Positions 25,301 through 37,300 of a DNA stretch of 60,000 bases are shown here, one piece after another. This DNA comes from Apostichopus japonicus (lineage: Eukaryota > Echinodermata > Holothuroidea > Aspidochirotida > Stichopodidae). The DNA is taken from NCBI RefSeq assembly GCF_037975245.1, contig NC_092563.1, positions 19,550,094 through 19,610,093 on the forward strand. Direction: 5' to 3'. The notes beneath the pieces were generated by a model. The model was given only the letters and a program-made list of their open reading frames with translations. It ran no database searches and was not told where the DNA came from. Position 1 is the first letter of the stretch, and the number at the start of each line of letters is the position of its first letter. The position numbers and the translations under genes are program-made.

Positions 25301-28300
25301 GAGCAATGTACTGTATGGAGCAGTATGAATGTATGGAGCAATGTATTGTATGGAGCAGTATATGAATGTATGCAACAATGTACTGTATGGAGCAGTATAT
25401 GAATGTATGCAACAATGTACTGTATGGAGCAGTATATGAATGTAAGGGGCAATGTACTGTATGGAGCAGTATATGAATGTATGCAACAATGTACTGTATG
25501 GAGCAGTATATGAATGTATGCAACAATGTACTGTATGGAACAGTATATGAATGTATGGAACAATGTACTGTATGGAGCAGTATATGAATGTATGCAACAA
25601 TGTACTGTATGGAGCAGTATGTGAATGTATGGAGCAATGTACTGTATGGAGTGCTTGAATGTATGCAACAATGTACTGTATGGAGCAGTATATGAATGTA
25701 TGCAACAATGTACTGTATGGAGCAGTATATGAATGTATGGAGCAATGTACTGTATGGAGCAGTATATGAATGTATGGAGCAATGTACTGTATGGAGCAGT
25801 ATATGAATGTATGCAACAATGTACTGTATGGAGCAGTATATGAATGTATGCAACAATGTACTGTATGGAGCAGTATATGAATGTATGGAGCAATGTACTG
25901 TATGGAGCAGTATATGAATATATGCAACAATGTACTGTATGGAGCAGTATATGAATGTATGGAGCAATGTACTGTATGGAGCAGTATGCATGGAGCAATG
26001 TACTGTATGGAGCAGTATATGAATGTATGCAACAATGTACTGTATGGAGCAGTATATGAATGTATGGAGCAATGTACTGTATGGAGCAGTATGTGAATGT
26101 ATGGAGCGATGTACTGTATGGAGCAGTATATGAATGTATGCAACAATGTACTGTATGGAGCAGTATATGAATGTATGGAGCAATGTACTATATGGAGCAG
26201 TATATGAATGTATGGAGCAATGTACTGTATGGAGCAGTATATGAATGTATGGAGCGATGTACTGTATGGAGCAGTATGAAGGAATCATACTGTGCAAGGT
26301 GTCCACTTAACACATTTTAGGTTAATCAACACATACTGTACTGTGCTTTACCAGTATTACATTCGTACTACGTAGAGCTAACCTTTGAGTGGTACTGTCA
26401 GTTCTGGAGAGAAAATGTGTTTATATCAATCAACCTTCAGGTGAGTCCATTAATAGCTGTGCTGAAAACAACCTTAAATCCTAGCCTTTAATTCTGCTAT
26501 GACTAGGATAAACACTTGTGACCAGTGTTTGGTATGAATGCACTCAAGCTCACTAGGAAGCAATACAGTTCAAAGAGCTCTCTTTACATGGAGGATTTTT
26601 TAAATTCTGAAGAAAAGACTTATTCAGGCTTCAAGTCACTTTGCCAGGTTTGAAAACATCAAATCTTGCTCTCTTTCTTCAGATAAATATGGCAGAGGAT
26701 CCTTGTACAATGAATGATAAGTACACATGCAGGCCACTGACTGGGCAGGACTCTTTTAACTTTCAGATAAAAATACCGATGAATTATTCATGAATACTAT
26801 ACTTAATCTGTGATCCTTTTATTGCAGGATCTGAAAAACTTGCACTGGAAAAAACACCACGTACAGTATGCTACCCTGTACTGTACCGTTGGTAATATAT
26901 ACTGTACACATACACATACTGTACATGTCAAACAGCAGAGCTACTGTACTGTAAGTCTGTAACTGCATTTCATTACAAACTTATGCAACCATATTTCAGT
27001 TCCCCTCTCCATTAGATTCCCCAAGACTTTTTACCAGTTAGGGGATTAATAAGAGCGACAATATACTTACCTGTCTCCATCCCTACATCTACTTTGTACT
27101 TTCCTTATCTAACTGTAGACATTGAACATGACAGGAATGTTTTAGAACTGCTGCCACACTTTTGGGGCATGGCACAGTTAAGTCATGAATCCAAGTTCAA
27201 GTAGGGTGAAGGAGAATCTTACACACAAAAAAACAAAAGAAAAACCCAATCCTGAACTGGAACAGAATCTGTTTTTATCTAGAAGGATATTGTGCTTAAT
27301 TTCAAAATACCCTGCAACACTTTGAATCTCACATATCATGACAGGAATTCCTTAAAGGAAATAATTGACTGCCGTTCTCAGAAAGCCCTCTGTGTGTAAG
27401 TTGCGGGGTATTCTGCAATTGCTTCGGATATTGGACAACTTTTCATCAGACCTGTCTTTAAATCATGGCTATGAAACAAACTCACTATGTTTGGCACAGA
27501 GGCATAGTGTAATTACCCTAATTCAAAAGGGTGATAAGCCTAGAGAGTTTTGTCAAAATTGGAAACCAATATCACTCTTAAATGTTTCTTATAAAATTGC
27601 CACTACTGGCATTGCGCATCGTATTATGTGCCAACAGATTTAGTTTTTAAAGACCACAGTGGGTTCATTAAGTGTACATAAAATATATTAGAGACACTGC
27701 ATGGCAATACTGTACGTGCACTAAATGTTTGGGCTACATCTTTCCTATCGGTACTTACAATTGCACATATTTTTCCCAGACCATTCCAGGAATTATGTGA
27801 AAACTAGACAATTAATGATCTCAGCTGTTCTAAAGGGGAAAAAATGCATCCATGGAAGATGCACTATATTGTTAGGCAGTAAAAAAAGTTTCCAAGGTTC
27901 TAGCTGACATGATCCAGAGACCATTATTAGGCATTCTAGCATATTTTGGGATGTTGACAAGTGATGACAATATCATGAGAAACACAACCTGTTTGCTTTT
28001 AAGTCATTTTTAAAACATGGCAGACCTGTCAACCTGTTTGACCCCAAAATAGGGAGAATAACATTTTTCAGGGCCAAAAAATATGGAGAACAAGGGGAAA
28101 ATAGGGAGGTTGGTAATTCTCAACTGAAATGATATAAATACTCCTAAATAAGTATAGTCTACAAATGCAAAACAGTGAGAGAACAATCCAGTGTTTCTTG
28201 TTGTAGTTTACAGCAGCTCGCTTCGCTTTCTCCAGGGTTTCTTCAGTAGGCTTCCATTTGAAACAGGGAACAGTGGACTCTGGGTACTGTGACTTCATGG

Positions 28301-31300
28301 CCAATATGCTAGATAGAGTCCCATCAAGCTTGAGACTTGACCGACTGTCTGTCTTGTTCTTGTGAACTACACTGAATAGCCTTTCTTGTTCAGCGTTACT
28401 GTGGGGAATTGCTAATAGTTAAGCATAGGACTAACTGTTAGCTATTTTCAGAAATGTCGCAAATGATGAAACATTAAAAAACCAGGAGAATAGAATATGA
28501 AACCGGGAGGCCGGGAGATTTGGGTAAAAACCGGGAATCTCCCGGTAAAACTGGGAGAGTTGACGGGTCTGAAGAGGATACTAAAACTGATGTTACATAC
28601 AGTACATCAGTCAACATATATGCTACCTGGTTAATTTCTAGACATACTGTACAGCACAGCAGTCATTAAATTAACTTCTGTATGCACAGTGAAGCAAGTA
28701 TGTATGCTGTGTGGGCATGGAGACAGGAAAATAAGCACAAAAGTGCTAACTAAAGTATATATGGTGAACAAGATGAGCATAAAATACATATTCACATACT
28801 GTACATCCCTCCCATTTCATGGTTGGTGCTGGGTCTGAGGCAACCCCCTCCTTCCCCCCCCCCCCTCCCAGATGATATCAAGCTGTTATCTGCCTATCAG
28901 TCACCTAGCTATCTTTTTCCTCATTGTTTCATAGCCTTTTACTCTGCTCCATCTGTCAAAAGTAACTGTCCATTTATGCCTCCCATCTTTTTAATTTCAT
29001 TGATCACTTTCTACACACAGGTTTACCTTAGAACTAATATCTCCCAGCTCCCTGTAGGCCGAGCTGCACACCCCTTGCAGCTCCCACAGGATCACATCCC
29101 AACACTGCATGTACGCAAAACATATTTTACAAACAGTACAGTATACTGTATGTAGGCTATGTACACTGAAAAATTAAAAAAGAATACTTCTCCATCTTTC
29201 CAATTAAATTATGGGCCTTTTGGATTGTGTTTTGTGTAGGTGTGTGTGTGTGTGGGAATGAGACGAATAGTTCTGGAGTAATTGAATAAATATTAGAAGG
29301 AAAATTCTGGTTTTCATTAGTCATGTGAGAATATAAACAGATGTGTTTTTAAACTTAGACCCTCACTCAGCAAACAATATTTGAGTCACTGTGAGCATGT
29401 GTTGTTCATACTACAGTAGGAGTGAATAATCTAGGTCATTATATACTGTGACACATGTCCTTACTGGCTGTGTGCTATCCAAACAGTATGAGCTGGTTTT
29501 CATTATGTGAGGTGACCACCTAGAGCTCTGCTTTTTTTGCAACCTCCTCAAAAAACTGTTATCAACATCACCGCCACACTGTTTCAGAGAAGAAATAAAA
29601 AATGCAATGATTGCAAACCACATATTTGACCCATGCCATCATCTGACATTGAAAATTTGGCTGTGAACACCAAGTTATAAGCAACAAAATAAAAGGTTTT
29701 CTGCCTATTTAACATACGTAGCATTATTATCTAATTTATTATTAGGATGATTGACATTAGGATGTTTATCAAAAATGCCTACATCCCCCCCCCCAACGGT
29801 ATGCTCACGCCCTCCTGCAGTGTCACAAACCAGTTACTGCCTCTCACATAAGTGGTACTGTACACACTTTATTAGCTATGTACAGTGTACACAGCCCGTA
29901 CAGTAGCTCAAAATCAGCCCAAAATACAACTGCACTGTATACCTATAGCTAGCATTAATTTACATTCAGAGCTATTTTAAACTAAATGAAAAATCTAGAA
30001 AAAAATCTACTAGAAACATGTTAAATTATCAACGCCAGCATATATTCCTATCTTGTGTTTTCTTTGGCTTCATCATGTATATAACAGAACATGTTATGAA
30101 CGTTTCTATTAACTGTTTAGTGTTTATATAAATATATTCATTAGTTATTGAAGGCCTAAACTTTGTTTTGGTTCGGGATGACTAATTAACAACATATCCA
30201 AACCTTGTACAAGGCATTATAAAATTGTACAGTCTTATCGTACAGTACTGTAAGGGTACTGTGCATTGTAGACCTGGGATACAGTAAGTGGCAATGTTAG
30301 AACAAGTGATGATGAGCCAATCGTCCATGCATAATTTTTTTTCCAAACAATTAAAACATTGATGAGAAGCAGATCTATGGTAAAACAACTTTAAGAATCA
30401 TTTATACAAGAATGTGCACAGGATAAATATGAACGATGGACCAACATCTTTCTATGATTTCTTTTCATCATGATAAATAATAAATTGCAAAGTTTAAACC
30501 TAAGCTAGCTAATTGTGAAATAACAAACTTTTAACACAAAATATACAACTTTAGATGGAAATATCTCTTGTTGGCACAAGAAGTGTCAGGAAATGTTTCA
30601 ATCATAGAAAAACAAAAGTTAGCGGAAGTTGTGGAGAGTCTTGTGGGTCTGAATACAAAGAAATCTCTTTCCAAAGAAAGCAGGAAGGATTAGAAAATTG
30701 AATCACATGACGTTAACAGGTCAATTGCCCGAAATGAAAATCGCTATAGGTATACTTACAAAACTGTACCCAAACTTGTGTACAAAAGTGTATATATATA
30801 TACAGTATAAACATATCAAATTTAGATTCAAATATTTTACCTTTTAAGATAAAAAATAACCAAGATAGAGACTACACATCTTGCCCAACTTCTAAAGGTA
30901 ATGTAATGGATTTCCGCACTATTACAGTATATGTCTTTATACAATACCTATTTTAACCCAGCTTTAAAACTAAATTGTTCAACTTGTAGAAAACTCATAG
31001 CCACCTTTCTTTGATTAACTACAGGTAGTACAGGTGTTTATGAAGTTATATACTACAGTAGTACATGAATCTGCAGTTTAGTAAAGTTTCACATGTGCAA
31101 TAAATATAAATGCTTAAGTTTTTACCAATTTGAAACTGACAGATAAAATTATGCACTGTAAAGAAGTTGTCTTCAACTCTGAATACAGGTGAGCACTGTA
31201 AGCTAATTAGCATACTGTAGCGTATTTGGCAGATAAATATACGTATTGTACATATGTAAACATCTCTCCTTAGAAATAAGCTTGCACTGGATGCTCAAGT

Positions 31301-34300
31301 GAGCAAAGAATATCTAGCAATATAGTTGGCGCCTATACAGTAGCTATCACATGTACAGTACATGCATGACCATAAATAAACCAAAATTGATCTTGTACTT
31401 TTCAATCTGGTTTCAAACCTTTGCAGATATGCACTAGTACTTTAATGTACAGTAGCCACAGTATTTACAGTGTTAATACTCTGTAAATCCGAAAAAGAAA
31501 TAATGCTACAAAAATTGATTATTTGACATGTACAGAACAGTATTCATGCATATACTTGTACAATAAATATTGATCAATCAATTGTAAGCTTTTCAAGTTT
31601 TTCTTACATCCAAAATTAATAAAGATTTTCACATAAATTTACTACAATTCATCAAGATTCAAGAATTTATACATTTATATGACTTGTTAATTTTTTTTAA
31701 TCAATTGAAAAATTCAGAAATTTGCTGTAAATGTGCATGCTCTAGATTAGATGAAGTACAGCAATGCAATAATTGCATGCATGTGTTCTGCCTAGAGCTG
31801 TACATGGAGACCAGATCTTTGTATATAGTCAAACATCAAACATCAAACACGCCATTGTAATAAAGCCCATGTTTTATCCCAACGAAGTACTTTAAGTTCT
31901 TTTAACCCTCGTATTCGTGCTATAAAAACGCGGAATAATCTCCAGGATAATGTTAAGAATAAGCCTTCTTACTCTGTATTCAAAAGGAATCTCCAAACTG
32001 TAATTATTTCTCACTATTGATGGATTTATTCTTGTGTATGTTTGCGATTAAGATCATTATAAAGATTGTTAGGATTGCTTATTAACATTATTAATTTCAA
32101 GTAGAGTCAATTCGATTATTTCATCATTGTAGATGCTACTATTAACGATACTTTTTCTATTCTAAAGTTTTTCTTTCTTTTTCTTTTTGGGGAGTCTCCT
32201 ACTCTGTTAAGCCTACAGGCTTTATAGGAGACTTCCCGTCACACTGCAAATTGTGATGAAACAAATAAATATACAAATATAGCAGCTGCTACTGTACACT
32301 ATATACAGACTTACTGTAAATGTAACACTGTAAGAGGATCACAAACATCAGCTGATATAATTAACATATACTGTATAGCCTTGCCAAGTGCCAATCAACT
32401 AATACCTATGAACAACAGAAACAGAATTTGCAAAGGATTTCAACACTTGAGGCTCTTTCTGTAAGTGTATGCAATAAAACCTCAGACAAAGCACACATGT
32501 ACTGTATACTAATGAGTTAAATGCAATGAGTGCCTAATGTAACTTTCACAGAGGTTTGAAATCAATTGAGCATATATTTTAATGATGATCACTTGATTGA
32601 GGGGTTCCATTCTAAATATGCACTCAAATGTACATCTCTGTACATCAGTTGGTAACATTTTTAGCACTTCAGTGCTTCCATTAACCTGGAATTACTCTAC
32701 ATGCTCAACATTCCAAAACTCACTTAGTTTGGATATTTTTAAATGTTCAAAAAACTTACCTGTCTCCTCAAAAACAAGCATTTCTGAAGGAAAGATTGAC
32801 ATGGGAACTGCAAGTGGTTGCCCGTTGCCATTTAGTTGAAACCTTTCAAATTAAGTAGGTTATATATCAGAAATGTCTGATCCTCAAAAATATCTCTAGT
32901 AGATGCTTTGGGTGATGTCATGAGGGTGCATAGATCAATACCGAACAACAGTTCAGTCACTGAGAGCTCTAGGACAGTGCTCAGTAACTAAAAAGGTTAC
33001 CAAGTGTAGACAAGTTAGAACAAAAGTGCAGTTAGTGTGGTGAGGGAGGTAATCTCAGAGTGATGTCATTACTGTAGTTTGTGACATTATTTACTGTACT
33101 GTAAGGGTTCAACATATTAATCAAGTTGCTGACAAATAATTGAAGTTATCTTTGGACGAAAGTTAGAGACAAGTGCAAAAGTTATACTGTATATCCCTGG
33201 CAATGTGGGGTAGAGTTACCGAAACTCAGTGCAGTTAAATTTATATTACAAAACTGATTTTCGATAATATTTATCAATTTATTAACAACCATCAACAGGA
33301 AACTGTCTGTTAAAATTATAAACAGACAGTAAATTTTGTTCAAAAAAGTATAAAATTTACAAATCTTTCAGAACAATTAAACTTTAACGACTGCTGTATA
33401 TAGTCCTCTCACTCTCCACTCAGTGGTAAACAAAGATGTTAAGCTACAGGATGTAGGTCATTCAAATACAAACTCCAATTGCTTTACAATTTCCTTTTCC
33501 AATAAACCTTTATTTCATTACTGTTGTGGTTTTTGAAAGAGGCGCATAAATTATGTACTGTATGTACAGCACACATGTTTAACCAGGGAGTTGTTATGGA
33601 ACAACTCCCTGGTTTAACTATTAAAGTTAGACTTTAAGCAGGGAGTTCCATAACAACTCCCTGCTTTAAGGCTCGGCGTGTCTTGTTCCTTTGTTCTCTG
33701 TGAGCTCGCAGATCATACAGTATACACATGAGATGCTGTCGGATGCTTTATTACAGGAAATTAGCCTTGAATGGCCACAACAGATGTTGGGCGTACAGTA
33801 CAGTAGGTTTGTCAGCTACTGCAAAACAAAACATTTCAATGATTGATCACAAAAGGACTTTTCTTTTTTGGGTGGAGGGGGGGGAGGTTGGTTTTATTCA
33901 ATCAAATTTGAAGTAAATGTCATCAGCTGTTTGGAAATAATTCTGCGAAAGAATGGAAATTTAGCTTTGTCACGATAACCAGACTTTTCCCTTAAAAAAT
34001 GCAATTGGCACACAAATCTGTTCTGAAAGGATAGGTACTGTACGTGCTCCAACTTGCACAACCCTGGACATTGCAATGAAAGCTGGGCAAAACATGACGT
34101 GATATTACTTTTAGCTGATATCATATCATCTCTCAGGCTGATACGGCAGACACAGTGTGGAACTTCTCAGTACAGCTACAGTACACACAGTTCAGTAGAG
34201 TACCACAGTACAGTATCAGATGTTTCGGTAGCTCAATGAGACGATACTTTCCCAATTTTTTGTTTATTAATGAACATTTTGGTAAACCAGTTTTAGTGAC

Positions 34301-37300
34301 AGCCCAGACTTGAATTTACATACTAACAGCTCTTTACTGGTTCCATGCTCTGTCTATGCCTGCAAAGTGCACCAATTCTGCATAATATTACTGTAGGGCA
34401 AAAAATCTGGTTGAAAAGATCTAAGAGCTTGCTGAAGTATGAAACTTTACAGTCCTCTATAGGCACACCACAAGTCACAACTTACTGTTACACTACATAC
34501 TGTCCATAATACAGAGTTGCACAAACAATTGTCTAACAGTCAAATCTTGTTCTCCATCTCGGCATCAAACATGTAAATGGGTTGAAATTCAGAAAACTGG
34601 TAGAAGTTTACGAGTTTAATTACAATAAATTGATGTAAGCGCTGTAAATTCTGAAACTTTGAAAATACTTTGCATTTTTTGCTTGAGTTCAGAGTACAAA
34701 ACAATACCTGCTGCTTAGTGCTTGTAACTTTCTTCACCTTCGAATATTGAAAAGTTTACCATTTGGTGACTCAATTTAAAAGAAAATACACAGCAAGTAA
34801 ATTTATCTTTGGTCTGTAAAAGAGGAACTTCCAGTTATCCAAGTATCTTGACTAAGCTTGCATACATGTACAGTGTAGCTCACATGTATTTTAATGTACT
34901 GTATTTAAGTACTGTAGGGTAGACTCAGTATGAAGTTGCCACAGCTTGTAGCAAGAGGGAAAGTTTTTACAACTTTCACTGTACAAAACATGGTTTTTAT
35001 CTAATCCTATAAACAGTAAGTCTGTATACTGTAAAAATATCTATATGTCAACAAATGTACAGTATGTTCAATTTTAGTTTGTTTTGCAATCTTCAATTGT
35101 TTTGATTTTGGATTGGATGAGATTCAAGTTTCACAAGTTCAGGGATTGCAAAGTTTTGGGCAATAGTTACGATGAACCTGACTGTATTGATATTATGATG
35201 AACTTTGTACCCTAGAAGCCTAGTAAAGGAATGTACTGATCCTCATAAAATTTTCATTAATTTCCTAGGTAAACAATAAAACTTAATTATGAAGGAATAG
35301 GAGAAAGCAATTTTTGTTTCCTTTTGTTTTGGTAGTCTTACATACACCTGTTTGCTTGAAACAAAAAAAAATTAAAATGAACCTGTGACCTACAACATAC
35401 CACAAGTGGAAGGTATAGGCATTGAATAAAACTTCACCAGGATCATTGCAACAGTCCTTTTCAAGACTTTTACACGATTCAAATACACATTATGAGCTTC
35501 ACAATATTCTTTGTAAATACCTAGCAGTACTTTTGCCCAATTAGAAAGTTAAATAATTCATAAATAGAAAGTTAAATAATTAATAAAGCATATTTTGCAC
35601 ACATATGTTTAAAATTGACTCACTGTGAACTTGGCTCTCTGTTCCATCATTTCGTATCCAATTATTGGCACGTAAACCTCGTTGAGGTCCTCGCTGAGTT
35701 TGGCACTGTCCGACCTACAAGACGCCCTCATACTGACCGGTTGTCGAACTCCCGTGTAGGAGTGACTCCAGTGAGTGTTACCCATGTCACTAGCGTTTAC
35801 ACTGGAGTTATTCAAATCCTGGGATTCTTCTAAAATACTACTGTTTTCCAACTGTTGTCTACTTATAGTCACATGCGAATTTGCCTCAGTCTGTGATAAT
35901 AAATCTGAACTCCTCCCATTATCTCGAGGATGACCGTTCTCTTTGGTTACACCTCCGGGATCTCCCGAAATGTCATTAACTGCAAGCACTGCAAAATGAG
36001 AAGAATTCTCTAATATCGTTCTCTGAGCAGCCTCCCTGGATTCAGGATGATTCTCTTCCCTTAGGGAGTTGTCCTGGTTAACTTCCACGATCTTCTCGGA
36101 CCTACTACTTACAGCTGCTGACCACTCACTACTGATCTCTGATCTAGCGGCTGGATCATGTGACTGTGAGCCTAGCCTGCTGCTGTCTTCACCGCTGCTC
36201 TCGTTGATACAGTCACCACTGCTCATGCTTCCTTGTACAGCACTGGCTGCTTTCCGCTTCGTGGTTGACTCTTGTTGATTGGCTTCCTGTACATGACGAA
36301 GAGGGGAATAGATGATGAAAGTAAAAGTCATGAGTGTGTTACAAGAAAATAGAGGGAGCAATTGCAATATATAGTTGGCTGATTAATGCAAATTACAAAT
36401 TTGTCCATATATAGTAAAAAAAAAACACTTTTTTTATATTTCAGTTGGATAAGTTTCTACCCACTATTTAGCAAACTTATCATTCAAAATCATTCAAAAT
36501 CATTCAAAATCATTCAAAATCATTCAATCCATTGGACAGAAATGTTTTTGGTTCCTCAATTATTAAACCTCCATTTATATGTGACAAGAAAGACAAGATG
36601 AATATATGGCATTATAATATAATTTAGTGATAGCTTTGTTCTTATTTTACTTCCGCAGTGGCAAACAACTTTGCTCTTTCTGGAAACAAAACAAAGAAGC
36701 TCATTCAGCATTTGAATATTAATTAATAGATTATTCCCAAGAGAATAAATGATTTCGACTAGATAACATAGATCTACAGATCCACTTACCATTGTTACTG
36801 TAATTACAGTGTATGCAATGCGCCATTGAAACAGAAGCAGTACACAAGTATCATTAATTGTATACAGACTCAATTGAATGTTTACACACTTGTTATAGTA
36901 TCACCTTATAAATGATATCAAATGATAAGGTAAACCAATGATAATTGGAAATGATAGGGAAGATGATAGCTGATTAAGTTAACTGTACTATTCAGGGTCT
37001 AGCTACATGGTAATCAATATGGTAAATAAATATACTGTACGTGTGGTAACAAAGTTGGTTTTTATGGTTTTCATGTGAACTAACATATATAATATACAGA
37101 GACTTCTTGTTCAGTGCTCAAGTACTGTATGCATGAATCTCCATTTACCTGAGACTTAACATTTAGTAGGCCTGTTCTAAATGGAATGATATACAGTACA
37201 TGTCACCACAGATGAAAGCAAAGCTATGTACAACGTAATTATAGGTCAAAGTTACTGTGACTTGTTTGAAGTACTGTAGACCAATGGGCCTATAGTTATA

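Larger units (their letters stand above)
22981..35623 (-). other. SNX16 intron, 12.6 kb, repeat-rich
   Basis: The longest intron in the window. It holds the 47-bp and 37-bp tandem arrays, an RT fragment, the hAT-like element, a LINE 3' end and a double hairpin, all listed separately. Between them the DNA is AT-rich with very frequent TACTGTA/TACAGTA heptamers. No further host exon was found. Confidence 0.6.

Noticed and set aside
24889-26278. CRISPR-like appearance of regular repeats
   Set aside because: Units are directly contiguous with no unique spacers, and the genome is eukaryotic.
24825-26306. Open frames of 493, 377 and 359 codons on the minus strand
   Set aside because: They run through the 37-bp minisatellite in all three frames, because the unit has no stop on that strand. 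There is no domain and no credible start.
29411-29623. 70-codon minus-strand frame with [17 protein letters not shown]
   Set aside because: Looks somewhat protein-like but has no recognised family and does not fit the SNX16 frame. Could be an unrecognised repeat remnant.
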